A stretch of 64,000 nt of DNA, taken from NCBI GenBank assembly GCA_947482665.1, contig CANKJK010000010.1:84510-148509 (forward strand), read 5' to 3'. Positions 9,104 to 17,788 of the stretch are shown piece by piece; the stretch's first letter is position 1, and each line of letters begins with the position of its first letter. The DNA comes from Acidobacteriota bacterium. GTDB lineage: Bacteria > Acidobacteriota > Vicinamibacteria > Vicinamibacterales > UBA2999. A model generated the notes under the pieces. It was not told the origin of the DNA. It worked only from the letters and a program-made list of their open reading frames with translations, and searched no databases. The position numbers were made by a program, and so were the translations under genes.

Positions 9104-10039
9104 GTGCGCGTCCTCGTCTATGGCGCGGGTGCGGTCGGGTGTTTCTGGGGAGGCCTGCTCGCCAGACACGGTCACCACGTGCATTTCGTCGCGCGGGGCG
9201 CTCAACGTGAGGCGTTGTCCGCGGGCGGAGTCCGGATAGCGTCCGAGGTGCTGGGCGAGGTGACGGTTCGTCCAGTCACGGTCTCCGACAGCGCAGCAGG
9301 CCATGGACCCGCGGATCTCATCCTGGTCTGCGTCAAGGCACACCAGACAGTGGCCATGCTGGACGATCTGGGCCATGCCGTGGGTGAGGCCACGGTGCTC
9401 ATTCCGCTGCAGAACGGGATCGAGACGGACGATGTGCTCCGGGCTCGATGGGGCGATGCCCGGGTCTTGAGCGCCGTTGTCTATGTCGGGGCATCACTCC
9501 AGGAGCCAGGCATCGTCCGGCATGTGGCCCGCGGGCTTCTGATGGTGGGGAATCCGTACGGCGTCCCTGAGGCGCGCGTTCGCGAGGTGCTCGAGGCGCT
9601 CGGTGCACCCGGTCTGCAGGTGCGCGAGGTGCGAGAGATACACCGTGAGCGCTGGTACAAGCTCATGTGGAATGCCAGTTTCAATGCCGTCTCGGCACTG
9701 ACGTTCCAGACAACGACGCCCCTGCTGGCCGAGCCCAACGCCAGACGCGTGATCGACCTGTCCATGCGCGAGACCGCCGCCGTGGCGCGGATGCTGGGCG
9801 TGGAACTGACCGATGAGGATGTCGACCGATCGCTCGCGGAGACCGACAGGCTCCCGCCCATCCGCACATCCATGCTGGAAGACCGCGAACGCGGCCGGCC
9901 GATGGAGGTGGAGGCGCTGGTGGGCGCCGTCGTCCGTCGAGGAGAGGCCTGCGGCGTGCCGACGCCCGTCCTGCGCACCCTGTATGGGTTGCTGGTCGGG
10001 ATGCGACCAGGGCCCCCAGGATCTCCCGTCAGTTCTTGA
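9104..10039 (+). CDS. panE: 2-dehydropantoate 2-reductase
   Basis: PanE reduces ketopantoate to pantoate with NADPH in coenzyme A synthesis. The 311-residue reading starts at the GTG at 9104, 4 bp after the preceding stop, which places the Rossmann motif VYGAGAVGCFWGGLL at the N-terminus. Further family features are LILVCVKAHQT, VLIPLQNGIETDD and the catalytic-Lys segment RERWYKLMWNASFNAVSALT. The C-terminal helical domain contains TSMLEDRERGRPMEVEALVG, typical of the family. The 3' end overlaps the convergent cytochrome gene by 11 bp. Related ApbA-family ketoacid reductases are the alternative. Confidence 0.9.
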   Translation: MRVLVYGAGAVGCFWGGLLARHGHHVHFVARGAQREALSAGGVRIASEVLGEVTVRPVTVSDSAAGHGPADLILVCVKAHQTVAMLDDLGHAVGEATVLIPLQNGIETDDVLRARWGDARVLSAVVYVGASLQEPGIVRHVARGLLMVGNPYGVPEARVREVLEALGAPGLQVREVREIHRERWYKLMWNASFNAVSALTFQTTTPLLAEPNARRVIDLSMRETAAVARMLGVELTDEDVDRSLAETDRLPPIRTSMLEDRERGRPMEVEALVGAVVRRGEACGVPTPVLRTLYGLLVGMRPGPPGSPVSS

Positions 10040-10457
10040 TCAGGAAGCCGTCGGGACCCTGTTCCCGCCGGAGGTCGTGGCAGACCTTGCAGCGCGAGGA
10101 CAGCTCCTGTACGGACGACTTGATGCCTTCCGGGCTCTCCAGGTTCGCTGCCACGCCCATGTCACTCGCGAGCTTGATCATCTCCTCCGCCAGGGCGATG
10201 TCCTTGAAGTAGTGGCCCTCCTGGTTGCGATCAAGCCAGTAGCGCTCGACCACGGCGAACGCATCGCGCACGATTGGGACGTACTGCTTGGTGCGGGCGA
10301 AGTTGAATTCCGCGTCAGGCTTCGACATCTCCTGCACGAACGCCGCCGCCTCCTTCATGGCCTTGACGAAGTCATCCGGCGGCTTGTCGGCGGCTTGGAG
10401 CGTCATCCCGAACAGGGCGACCGCGGCCGCACAGCACACGCGTGATCGATGTGTCAT
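10029..10457 (-). CDS. Class II (c'/c556-like) cytochrome c
   Basis: A 142-residue periplasmic monoheme cytochrome. It has an N-terminal signal peptide (MTHRSRVCCAAAVALFGMTL then QAAD), a helical body and a single CKVCH heme site at residues 123-127 near the C-terminus, the arrangement of four-helix-bundle cytochromes c' and c556. A Shine-Dalgarno (AGGAGCAGAGAC) precedes the ATG. It is the last gene of a minus-strand run with a short-chain dehydrogenase and a NicO-type transporter, 10 bp after the transporter. Its redox partner is unknown. Confidence 0.85.
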   Translation of the reverse strand: MTHRSRVCCAAAVALFGMTLQAADKPPDDFVKAMKEAAAFVQEMSKPDAEFNFARTKQYVPIVRDAFAVVERYWLDRNQEGHYFKDIALAEEMIKLASDMGVAANLESPEGIKSSVQELSSRCKVCHDLRREQGPDGFLIKN

Positions 10458-10467
10458 GTCTCTGCTC

Positions 10468-11148
10468 CTAGGCCAGCGTGGCGCGAAAGCCGCTCACGAG
10501 CCAGTATCCACCGATGATGATGGCGGTCGCCGCGCCCGCAAGGACGAGCGCACGATGAGCCATGGCACCCCGCGCAGACGAGCGTGTGGCGACGGCGCCC
10601 ACGAGTGTGGCGAAGGCCGTCATCGCGACGACGCTGGCGATCCCGAAGACCGCCACATACGTCAGGGCATCCGTACGGGTGGGCAGTGCGAGTGCGGGGA
10701 GCACGCCCAGGAAATGCGATGTCCCGGCGATGCCGTGCAGGATGCCCATGGCGAACGCCGCGTGGGCGTGTCCGAGCCGCAGCAGGCCCATGGGGCCGCG
10801 ACCGACCCGCATATGTGTGTGGGTCACCTGGCCGTGTGAATGGGGCTCTGGCCGGATGGCCAGACCGCGCCTGAGGGCCCAGAGACCGACCCCGACGAGT
10901 GCCGCCCCGACCGCCCGCTCTCCCCAAAGGGAGATCGCGGGGACAGGGGGCAGGAGGTCGCGAAGGAACACAGCCAGCACGGCAATGAGCACGACGCCGG
11001 AGGCATGGCCGAGGCCCCAGGTCCAGCCGGCCCACCAGCTGCGTTCACGCTCAGCGAGTGCCAGGGGCGCCACGGCCGCCATGTGATCCGGGCCGGACAA
11101 CACGTGGACCGTGCCTGCCACCGCCGCGGTCAGCATGGTCAACATCAC
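10468..11148 (-). CDS. NicO/RcnA-like metal transporter, inner membrane
   Basis: A 226-residue integral membrane protein with about six hydrophobic segments. The N-terminal motif [17 protein letters not shown] and the following [12 protein letters not shown] match the His/Asp signature of the NicO nickel/cobalt permease superfamily. A His-rich cytoplasmic loop ([16 protein letters not shown], about residues 105-120) and [14 protein letters not shown] support transition-metal handling. Nickel or cobalt transport or efflux is inferred; related UreH-like proteins are an alternative. The start overlaps the dehydrogenase stop by 4 bp (translational coupling). Confidence 0.75.
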   Translation of the reverse strand: MMLTMLTAAVAGTVHVLSGPDHMAAVAPLALAERERSWWAGWTWGLGHASGVVLIAVLAVFLRDLLPPVPAISLWGERAVGAALVGVGLWALRRGLAIRPEPHSHGQVTHTHMRVGRGPMGLLRLGHAHAAFAMGILHGIAGTSHFLGVLPALALPTRTDALTYVAVFGIASVVAMTAFATLVGAVATRSSARGAMAHRALVLAGAATAIIIGGYWLVSGFRATLA

Positions 11149-11912
11149 CGGGGTGCCATGCGAATCGCGCCGTCCAACCGGATCACCTCGCCGTTGAGCA
11201 TCTCGTTCTCGAAGATGTGCCGGACCAGCGCGGCGTATTCAGGAGGGCGGCCGAGACGGGATGGAAACGGGACCTGTTGACCCAGCGAGGCTCGCGCCGC
11301 TTCGGGAAGCGCGGCGAGCAGGGGCGTATCGAATGTGCCCGGGGCAATCGTCATGACGCGGATGCCGACACGCGCGAACTCGCGTGCCAGCGGCAGCGTC
11401 ATGCCGACGATGCCGCCCTTCGAGGCGGAATAGGCCACCTGGCCGACCTGGCCATCGAACGCCGCCACGGAGGCCGTCGTGACGATCACGCCCCGCTCAC
11501 CGGATTCAAGAGGTGGACGCGCCGACATGGCCGTCGCGGCCAGGCGGATCGCATTGAAGGTGCCGACCAGGTTGATTTCGATGGATCGGCGGAAGTGGTC
11601 CAGCGGCTGTGGGCCCTCCTTGCCGACGGCCCGTTCCGCGACCGCGATACCGGCCGTGCAGACCAGTCCGTCCACGCCACCAAAGGCGTCGAGTGCCGCA
11701 TCGACGGCCCGCTGCATGTCGACCTCGGAGGTCACGTCCGTCCGGATGAACCGCGCCGAGGGTCCGAGCCTCGTTGCGCGGGTCTCGCCCGTCGCCTCGT
11801 TCAGATCCGCGATGAGGACGCGTCCCCCCGCGGCTACGACCATGTCGGCCGTCGCCCCGCCAAGGCCAGACGCGCCGCCGGTGATGATGACCGTACGACC
11901 CTGCAACTGCAC
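11145..11912 (-). CDS. Short-chain dehydrogenase, 3-hydroxyacyl-CoA dehydrogenase-like
   Basis: A 255-residue NAD(P)-dependent SDR. The GTG at 11912 is preferred because the fold begins at [17 protein letters not shown] and a TACAAT -10 lies 7 nt upstream. The cofactor motif TGGASGLG, the NAG-like VCTAGIA, the catalytic Ser and the YSASKGG (YxxxK) motif are all present. The segment [34 protein letters not shown] strongly resembles HSD10-type 3-hydroxy-2-methylacyl-CoA dehydrogenases of branched-chain or fatty acid beta-oxidation. The stop overlaps the start of the NicO gene, although the functional link is not obvious. Confidence 0.87.
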   Translation of the reverse strand: MQLQGRTVIITGGASGLGGATADMVVAAGGRVLIADLNEATGETRATRLGPSARFIRTDVTSEVDMQRAVDAALDAFGGVDGLVCTAGIAVAERAVGKEGPQPLDHFRRSIEINLVGTFNAIRLAATAMSARPPLESGERGVIVTTASVAAFDGQVGQVAYSASKGGIVGMTLPLAREFARVGIRVMTIAPGTFDTPLLAALPEAARASLGQQVPFPSRLGRPPEYAALVRHIFENEMLNGEVIRLDGAIRMAPR

Positions 11913-11919
11913 GAGCGGA

Positions 11920-11925
11920 ATTGTA
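11920..11925 (-). promoter_or_regulatory. -10 box of leaderless dehydrogenase operon
   Basis: On the minus strand TACAAT lies 7 nt before the GTG start at 11912, implying a leaderless mRNA. It sits 15 bp beyond the terminator hairpin of the upstream radical SAM gene. Confidence 0.6.
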
Positions 11926-11940
11926 CCCGTGAAAGACAAA

Positions 11941-11971
11941 GGGCCGGTGAGTCTGGGTGACCCACCGGCCC
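11941..11971 (-). terminator. Terminator of the radical SAM gene
   Basis: A perfect 9-bp stem GGGCCGGTG/CACCGGCCC (11941-11949 with 11963-11971) lies 29 bp past the radical SAM stop. On the minus strand it is followed by TTTGTCTTT, giving an intrinsic-terminator layout. Confidence 0.7.
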
Positions 11972-11999
11972 GGATGGTTGTGCGAACGGTCCGAGGTAA

Positions 12000-14102
12000 C
12001 TAGACCGTCTTGTTGTGCAGCACCGGCTGGACCGGATCCGCCTTCGGCTTCGGGCGGCCCTGGAGCCCCGCGATCTGAAGCGTCGGCTGCTCCTTGAGGA
12101 CTTCCTGACGATAGAGGCGCTCCATCTCCTGGTGATGGCGGAGCTCTTCCGGCGTCATGTTCGCAGTCTTGCGTGCCGCGAGCTTTTCCTCGCGGGCGTT
12201 CTTGGCGATACCGAGCTCATCCAGGTCGGTCTGCGCGCCGGCCGCGACGGCCTCGGCGTTCAGCACCAGCGAATGGCTGGCATCCGCCATCTGGACGCTC
12301 TTGTTGCCCGCCCAGATCTCATGCCGGCCATGCTCTTCGTACCACTTGGTGAGCGTCGCCGTCATGTGCATCTTCTCGATGATGTTCCGCCAGCCGATGC
12401 CCGTGTTGTAGGCGCAGAAGGAAATCTCGCCCTCCTGCGTGGCATACGGAATGATGCACATCTCGGTGCGGCGGAAGTCGTAGTTGAAGAGGTCCTGGAA
12501 CCACATGCCCGCGATGAACAGGAAGTTCCAGCGGTCCGCCCGGCGCTTCTCGATATCGCTCATCGTGCGGTCGCCGCCCACCTTGCCGTAGTCCCTGCCC
12601 GTGGCTCCGAACGTCTTGTCGAACTTCTTGAGGAGGTCCATCAGCCGGAAATGCGTTGGCGCCTTGAACGGGTCGTAGTTGCGGAGCAGGGCCAGTGCCA
12701 TGCCCGTGACGGACAGGAACTTGCCGCGCGCGGCATCGTTGACCTGAGCCACGTCCTTGGCCAGCTGCTCGGCCTTCAGGAAGGCGGTCACGGGAACGGC
12801 TTCCTTGGTTTCCTTGTCGATCATCAAGGCCATGCCGACGCCGCAGTTCGGGTGGCATCCGCAGGTCAGGTTGCCCCACGGCGTATCGGGTCCGTGAACG
12901 ACGTCCGCCCAGTCGGTGAAGGTGCCCATGAACGAGATCGGGAACCAGTCGCGGGTCGGCTCGCCCAGACCAACCTGGCTCTTCACATCATGGGCGAGGT
13001 GCGACAGCGTATAGCGCTGCGCGGCACGGCGCTCCGGAGTAATTTCCTCGTCGCGGCCGGTGAAGGAGACCGGCTGGAACGAGAGGAAGTTGATCCGCTT
13101 CGGATTGTCGAGCGCGAACTCGATGACCCGGCCGACCTGCTCGTTGTTGACGCCATTCACGATCGTGATGACGGGGACGATGTCGACGCCGGCCGCGTGC
13201 AGGTTCTCGATCGCGCGCAGCTTCACGTCGAAGAGATTGCCGACGCGCCGGTGCGAGTTGGCGGCGTTGCCGATACCGTCAAACTGCAGATAGGCGTAGC
13301 GCAGACCGGCCTCGGCCGCCTGCTTCGCGAACTCCACGCTCTTGGCGAACTCGATACCGTTGGTCGCCGCCTGCACCGAGCTGTAGCCCACCTTGCGCGC
13401 GTACCGGACGGCGTCCAGGAAGTAGGGCGACATGGTCGGCTCGCCGCCGGAGAACTGGACGGACATCTGCCGCTTCGGCTTGATCGTGATGGCGTTGTCG
13501 AGGACCTGCTTGATGTCCTCCCACGTCAGTTCGTGGACGAAACCCACCTGGTTGGCGTCCATGAAACAGGGGTCGCACATCATGTTGCAGCGGTTGGTGA
13601 GGTCCACGGTGAGGACCGACCCCCGGCCGTGCAGAATCGTGGAGCTGCCATGGTTGTGCAGCTTGGCATCGTTGTGCGCGCGGATGTCCCGGCCCGGGAA
13701 CACGTCCTCCAGGTGCTTGAAGAAGGCGGTGTCCATGGCCATCACGTCCTCGAAGTGGCCGTGCAGCGGACAGTCCTTCACCATCAGGATCTTGCCGTCG
13801 CGCTCGAGAATGGTGGCCTTGATTTCTCCGACCTTCTCGTTGAGGAGCACCGAGACGTCCTGCTTGCCGTCGAGGATCGCCTGGCGGGCTTCCCGGACAC
13901 AGGTCGGGCACAGTGAATCCGTCTCACGCGGCCAGCCGAGCGGCGGCTTCGTCTTCTGGTGAGACTTCAACAGCGGCTTATCCGACCAGGCTGGCGTGAA
14001 CGACGGGTTCTGGGCGATCTTGTTGGCGGTGGCGAAGGCGTGCCACACCCCGTTGGCCAGAACGGCCATGCCCTTTTCCACGTACTTCATCGGCGCATGC
14101 AT
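12000..14102 (-). CDS. Tes/Mss-like radical SAM enzyme, candidate membrane-spanning lipid synthase
   Basis: A 700-residue multi-cluster radical SAM protein. N-terminal CPTC (65-68) and CPLHG (from 111) form a probable rubredoxin-like metal site. The SAM cluster motif is CNMMCDPC (172-179), followed by FSGGEPTMSP (from about 217). Further Cys clusters, LTCGCHPNCG and MCIIPYA...ISFCAY, suggest extra Fe-S centres. This arrangement matches my recollection of archaeal tetraether synthase and bacterial membrane-spanning-lipid synthase, which join lipid tails; Acidobacteriota make iso-diabolic acid and brGDGTs. It is longer than archaeal Tes (about 500 residues) because of C-terminal extensions. The start at 14102 has AAGGAG 9 nt upstream; an ATG at 14141 is possible. 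The gene is monocistronic. Substrate is inferred, not shown. Confidence 0.75.
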   Translation of the reverse strand: MHAPMKYVEKGMAVLANGVWHAFATANKIAQNPSFTPAWSDKPLLKSHQKTKPPLGWPRETDSLCPTCVREARQAILDGKQDVSVLLNEKVGEIKATILERDGKILMVKDCPLHGHFEDVMAMDTAFFKHLEDVFPGRDIRAHNDAKLHNHGSSTILHGRGSVLTVDLTNRCNMMCDPCFMDANQVGFVHELTWEDIKQVLDNAITIKPKRQMSVQFSGGEPTMSPYFLDAVRYARKVGYSSVQAATNGIEFAKSVEFAKQAAEAGLRYAYLQFDGIGNAANSHRRVGNLFDVKLRAIENLHAAGVDIVPVITIVNGVNNEQVGRVIEFALDNPKRINFLSFQPVSFTGRDEEITPERRAAQRYTLSHLAHDVKSQVGLGEPTRDWFPISFMGTFTDWADVVHGPDTPWGNLTCGCHPNCGVGMALMIDKETKEAVPVTAFLKAEQLAKDVAQVNDAARGKFLSVTGMALALLRNYDPFKAPTHFRLMDLLKKFDKTFGATGRDYGKVGGDRTMSDIEKRRADRWNFLFIAGMWFQDLFNYDFRRTEMCIIPYATQEGEISFCAYNTGIGWRNIIEKMHMTATLTKWYEEHGRHEIWAGNKSVQMADASHSLVLNAEAVAAGAQTDLDELGIAKNAREEKLAARKTANMTPEELRHHQEMERLYRQEVLKEQPTLQIAGLQGRPKPKADPVQPVLHNKTV

Positions 14103-14152
14103 CTTTGACAACTCCTTGAGCCCGTGGCGTTTGAGGGCCATCGGGACGCCAC

Positions 14153-14158
14153 ATTCTA
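14153..14158 (-). promoter_or_regulatory. -10 box for the radical SAM gene
   Basis: TAGAAT on the minus strand. Transcription would start near 14146, leaving about 44 nt of leader with a Shine-Dalgarno before the preferred start at 14102, or about 5 nt before the alternative ATG at 14141. A 7-bp GC-rich hairpin (14178-14184 with 14187-14193) lies just upstream of the box. Confidence 0.45.
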
Positions 14159-14361
14159 GCCAGCCGGCTTGGGAATTGGGCGGATTTCCGCCCATTTGGC
14201 GAAATGGCGGGGTCAGTGGGCATAACTGCCGGTGGAATGGCAGCGTGCATTGCAGGGCAACTCGTCTGATAATTGTCGCGCCCTGTATTGGAACGAGCGG
14301 GTCGGGTTGCCCGTCTTAACTAAGTCAACTGCGTCCGTCCTGCTCCAAAGGAGAGAACGAA

Positions 14362-14754
14362 ATGAAGCGTGTGTCCATGTTCTTGGCGGCTTTGGCCGTC
14401 GCCCTGCTCCCGACGATTGCCCGTGCCGATGTGGCGTCCGCTGATGCCGCCGCCTATATGGGCGCCTGGGGCCTGACCTTCGAGGGCCCGATGGGGCCGA
14501 TCGATTTCACCGTGACGTTCAGCGACGCCGGCGGCAAGCTCGCCGCCAAGGTCGAGGGCTCTGCCTTCGGCGCCGGCCCGATCAAGAGCATCACCAAGGG
14601 CGCCGACGGCGTGACCCTGGCGTTCGAGATTGACGCGGCCGGGATGGTGATCCCTGCCAAGCTGACGGTCGCCCCGGACGGCGCCAAGGCCAAGGGCAAC
14701 CTGGACATCATGGACGGGATGTTCTCGGCTCCGGGTTCCGGCGCCAAAAAGTAG
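14362..14754 (+). CDS. Small exported protein of unknown function
   Basis: A 130-residue protein with a clear signal peptide (MKRVSMFLAALAVALLPTIA then RADVA) and an AAAGGAGAG Shine-Dalgarno. The mature part of about 105 residues is Gly/Ala-rich with alternating strands (GAWGLTFEGPMGPIDFTVTF, KLAAKVEGSAFG, GVTLAFEIDAAGMVIPAKLT), compatible with a small lipocalin-like or calycin beta-barrel. Acidobacterial genomes carry many such short exported proteins of unknown role. It precedes ypdA by 46 bp; that gene may have its own start signal. No function is assigned. Confidence 0.75.
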   Translation: MKRVSMFLAALAVALLPTIARADVASADAAAYMGAWGLTFEGPMGPIDFTVTFSDAGGKLAAKVEGSAFGAGPIKSITKGADGVTLAFEIDAAGMVIPAKLTVAPDGAKAKGNLDIMDGMFSAPGSGAKK

Positions 14755-14800
14755 AAATCCGGCTCCACGCCGGCGCCCGCATTCTGATAGAACGATACGG

Positions 14801-15781
14801 ATGATTCGTGACGTTCTGATTGTGGGCGCCGGTCCTTCCGGCCTCGCCACCGCCATCGCCGCCAAGCAGGCGGGTCTCGACTACGTCCTGGTCGAGAAGG
14901 GCGCTCTCGTCAATTCCATTTTTCACTTCCCGACGCACATGGTGTTCTTCACCACACCAGAGCTGCTTGAGATCGGGAAGCTACCGCTCACCACACCGTT
15001 CGAGAAGCCCACCAGGCTTGAGGCGCTGCGCTATTACCGGCGCGTCGTGGATACCTACGACCTCTCGATCTCGTTTGACGAAACAGTCGTCAGCATCGAG
15101 CGCGAGGACGACGGCGTCTTCGTCATCGAAACCACGACGCCGCGGGGCGACACGCGCCTGCGCCAGGCGCGGGCCGTGGTGCTGGCCATCGGCTACTACG
15201 ACCGGCCGAACCTGCTCGGAGTGCCCGGAGAGGACCTGCCGCACGTCTCCCATTACTACACCGATGCACATCCGTACTATCGCAAGCGCGTCGTGATCGT
15301 CGGCGGCAAGAATTCGGCGGCGGAGGCTGCGCTGGAACTGTACCGGGCGGGCGCGATGCCGACGCTGGTGCACCGGCACGCCACACTTGGTGATTCCATC
15401 AAGTACTGGGTGAGGCCCGATATCGAGAACCGCATCAAGGAAGGGTCCGTGGGCGCGCGCTTCGAGAGCCACGTGGTGGCGATCACGCCGTCGGTGGTGA
15501 CGCTCGATGGCCCGGGAGGCCGCGAGGACCTGCCGGCCGAGGCGGTCTTCCTGCTGACGGGTTACTGCCCGGATGTGGAATTGATGCGACGTGCCGGCGT
15601 CCATTGTCATGCCGAGACGCTTGCGCCAGAAATAAACCCGGACACGTTCGAGACGAACGTGCCGAACCTGTTCATCGTGGGTGGGGCCATGGCCGGTCGC
15701 GCCACCGGTTCGATCTTCATCGAGAACGGCCGGTTTCACGGCGAGAAGGCCGTGGCCGAACTGGCCGAACGTTTCCGGTGA
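14801..15781 (+). CDS. ypdA: YpdA-type bacillithiol disulfide reductase
   Basis: A 326-residue FAD/NADPH flavoprotein. The FAD motif is VGAGPSGLATAIAA at the N-terminus, the NADPH motif is VIVGGKNSAAEAAL near residue 170, and the family-typical segments FHFPTHMVFFTTPELLEIG, AIGYYDRPN and LPHVSHYYTDAHPYY are present. YpdA (Bdr) reduces oxidised bacillithiol and so maintains thiol redox balance. Its presence suggests the host makes bacillithiol; no bsh genes are in the window. A weak -10-like TAGAAC lies 7 nt before the ATG, so it may be leaderless, although the preceding gene is only 46 bp away. Confidence 0.9.
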   Translation: MIRDVLIVGAGPSGLATAIAAKQAGLDYVLVEKGALVNSIFHFPTHMVFFTTPELLEIGKLPLTTPFEKPTRLEALRYYRRVVDTYDLSISFDETVVSIEREDDGVFVIETTTPRGDTRLRQARAVVLAIGYYDRPNLLGVPGEDLPHVSHYYTDAHPYYRKRVVIVGGKNSAAEAALELYRAGAMPTLVHRHATLGDSIKYWVRPDIENRIKEGSVGARFESHVVAITPSVVTLDGPGGREDLPAEAVFLLTGYCPDVELMRRAGVHCHAETLAPEINPDTFETNVPNLFIVGGAMAGRATGSIFIENGRFHGEKAVAELAERFR

Positions 15782-15784
15782 GCC

Positions 15785-15842
15785 CTGTCACGCCGTGGCG
15801 TGACAGCCGACGTCACGGGAGGCGCAAAGAGCCGGCCTCCCG
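15785..15842. terminator. Two tandem hairpins between convergent genes
   Basis: A 10-bp perfect stem (15785-15794 with 15797-15806) follows the ypdA stop by 4 bp. An 8-bp stem CGGGAGGC/GCCTCCCG (15816-15823 with 15835-15842) lies 10 bp before the stop of the convergent LonN gene. No long T tracts follow, so they may slow or end transcription from both sides. Confidence 0.5.
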
Positions 15843-15851
15843 GCCTGCGGT

Positions 15852-16484
15852 TCAGTGGGTTGAACGTCCCGTCCAGCCCGCGCCGGTCGCCATCCCGTTC
15901 ATCTGAATCAGATCAATCAAGGACCGGCAGCGCTCCAGCACGCCCTCCCGTTCGAGCAGGGCCTGTCGCTCGATGGGGGCCAGTTGCATGTACTGGGACA
16001 GGCCGTTCACGAGGTCGTCGTCGGGAATCGCGGGGGGGAACCGCGGTTCTCCTCCCGCGCGTTCGAGCGCAGCGGCCAGCACCGCCTCCAGCCGCAGGCG
16101 TTGCCGGCGGAGTTCGTCCCGGACGACATCATCGAGTGACTCAGCGAGGTGCTGGACCCTGCCGATGCGGTAGGGCTTTCCCTCGTCTTCCTCCGTCACC
16201 TTGAACTTCTCGAGACCGCGCAGGACGATATTGAAGCACCCGTCCTCCAGGCGCTCCGTGTGGGTGATGACGCCGGCACACCCGATGTCATAGACGGCGG
16301 GCCGGCCCTCGTACTCCATCTCGTACCCCGGCTTCAGCAGGACCAGGCCGATCAGGCGGTCTCCCTCCAGCGCATCCACCACCATCGAGCGGTAGCGAGG
16401 CTCAAAGATGTGCAGGGGCAGGAACACGTTCGGGAACAGCACCGTGTTCGGCAGCGGGAAGAGCGGGATCGTGGGTGGCAGCAT
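15852..16484 (-). CDS. LonN-domain (Lon substrate-binding) protein
   Basis: A 210-residue protein consisting of the N-terminal LON substrate-binding domain without ATPase or protease parts. The signature IPLFPLPNTVLFPNVFLPLHIFEPRY is at residues 6-31, followed by DRLIGLVLLKPGYE and GCAGVITHTERLEDG. The C-terminal half is helical. Stand-alone LonN proteins are widespread and of unclear role; they resemble cereblon-like binding domains. It lies 9 bp after the VWA-protein gene and seems to be the third gene of the MoxR/VWA operon. Confidence 0.88.
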   Translation of the reverse strand: MLPPTIPLFPLPNTVLFPNVFLPLHIFEPRYRSMVVDALEGDRLIGLVLLKPGYEMEYEGRPAVYDIGCAGVITHTERLEDGCFNIVLRGLEKFKVTEEDEGKPYRIGRVQHLAESLDDVVRDELRRQRLRLEAVLAAALERAGGEPRFPPAIPDDDLVNGLSQYMQLAPIERQALLEREGVLERCRSLIDLIQMNGMATGAGWTGRSTH

Positions 16485-16493
16485 GAACCCGGC

Positions 16494-17771
16494 TCAGTGG
16501 ACCAGGCGCGTCTTCTTGTCCATGTAGTCCATCAGGACGTACTGGCCAAGCGTGTACGGCGTGGTGAAGTAGGCCTTGCCACGGCAGACCGCGGCCACGC
16601 GGCGCACGAAGGCCACCAGATCCGGATCGCGGGCCAGCATGAACGTATTGATCATGATGCCGGCCTTGGCGCAGTTGGTCACTTCGGCGAAGGTCTCGGA
16701 GATGACATGCGGATCCAGGCCGAAGGCGTTCTTGTAGATGCGCCCATCGGGCTGGGTCAGCGCCGATGGTTTCCCGTCGGTGATCATGATGATCTGCCGC
16801 ATGTCCTTGCGCTGCCGCTCCAGAATGCGCCGTGAGAGCCGGAGTCCTTCCCGTGTGTTCGTGTAGTACGGCCCCACGCGGACGCGGCCGAGCTGCTTCA
16901 GGGGAATCTCCTCCGCCGAGTGGTGGAAGAGCACCACATGGAGCGTGTCGCCGGGATACTGCGTCCGGATCATGTGGGACAGCGCCATGGCCACCTGTTT
17001 GGCCGGCGTGAAGCGATCCTCGCCATAAAGAATCATGCTGTGGCTGCAGTCCAGCATGATGACGGTCGCGCACGAACTCTGGTATTCGCTCTGCGCCACC
17101 ATGAGATCGGGATAGTCCACGTCGATCCCGCCACGACTCCCGACGGCCCCTGGGCCCAGCCGGTGCACGGCCCTGAGGATCGTTCCGCTCGGGTCGATGT
17201 TGAGCGTGTCTCCGAACTCATAGGGCTTGGAGGCCGCGGCGGCTTCGATGCCCGTCGAGAGGTCGCGCGTGTCGTGCCGGCCCGCGCTTGATCGCCCCAT
17301 TGATCCCAGCAGATCCCGCAAGGCCCGGTATCCGAGGAAGTCGAGGCTCTTATCCGTGACTTCGAATCGTGTCTGCGCAGGTGGTCCACTCTCAGCCTGG
17401 CCAGACTCAGCCCGGCGACGCGCCTCTCCCTCCAGGTCCGGCGCGCTGGTGATGAAGCCGTCCTCCATCATCCGATCGATCAATCGCTGAATCAGGTCTT
17501 CAAGCTTCTGCCGCACGGCGTCGTGATCGGCGTCGGCCGGGTCGCCCAGCATCTGCTGGATGGCGGCATCAGAGAGCACCCCGCCACTGAAGAGCGCATC
17601 GAGAATGGCGTCGTGCAACGCCTGCATCGTGCGGTCGTCGCCTCCGTCGGAGGGGTCCCACGGATTGTTGAATCCGCTCGAGAGAAACAGCTCCGACAGC
17701 TTCGAGACGAGATCGTCGAAATCGATCTCGTCGAAGGGGTCGGCCGTGTATTTCGTGTAGCGGAACTTCAT
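16494..17771 (-). CDS. VWA-domain protein paired with a MoxR-like ATPase
   Basis: A 425-residue cytosolic protein. The C-terminal half (about 230-425) is a von Willebrand A domain with an intact metal site: MLDCSHSM (DxSxS), the Thr of FTPAKQVAM and ITDGKPSA. The N-terminal part is acidic and helical ([20 protein letters not shown]). Proteins of this kind work with AAA+ MoxR-family ATPases as a chaperone or metal-insertion pair, like the ChlI/ChlD subunits of Mg-chelatase. The partner ATPase gene ends 17 bp upstream. The client is unknown. Confidence 0.87.
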   Translation of the reverse strand: MKFRYTKYTADPFDEIDFDDLVSKLSELFLSSGFNNPWDPSDGGDDRTMQALHDAILDALFSGGVLSDAAIQQMLGDPADADHDAVRQKLEDLIQRLIDRMMEDGFITSAPDLEGEARRRAESGQAESGPPAQTRFEVTDKSLDFLGYRALRDLLGSMGRSSAGRHDTRDLSTGIEAAAASKPYEFGDTLNIDPSGTILRAVHRLGPGAVGSRGGIDVDYPDLMVAQSEYQSSCATVIMLDCSHSMILYGEDRFTPAKQVAMALSHMIRTQYPGDTLHVVLFHHSAEEIPLKQLGRVRVGPYYTNTREGLRLSRRILERQRKDMRQIIMITDGKPSALTQPDGRIYKNAFGLDPHVISETFAEVTNCAKAGIMINTFMLARDPDLVAFVRRVAAVCRGKAYFTTPYTLGQYVLMDYMDKKTRLVH

Positions 17772-17788
17772 GGCGAGTGGGCGCCGGC

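Noticed and set aside
12015..13916. Plus-strand open frame of about 633 codons opposite the radical SAM gene
   Set aside because: Same GC-driven shadow effect; the minus strand carries all the Cys and SAM motifs.
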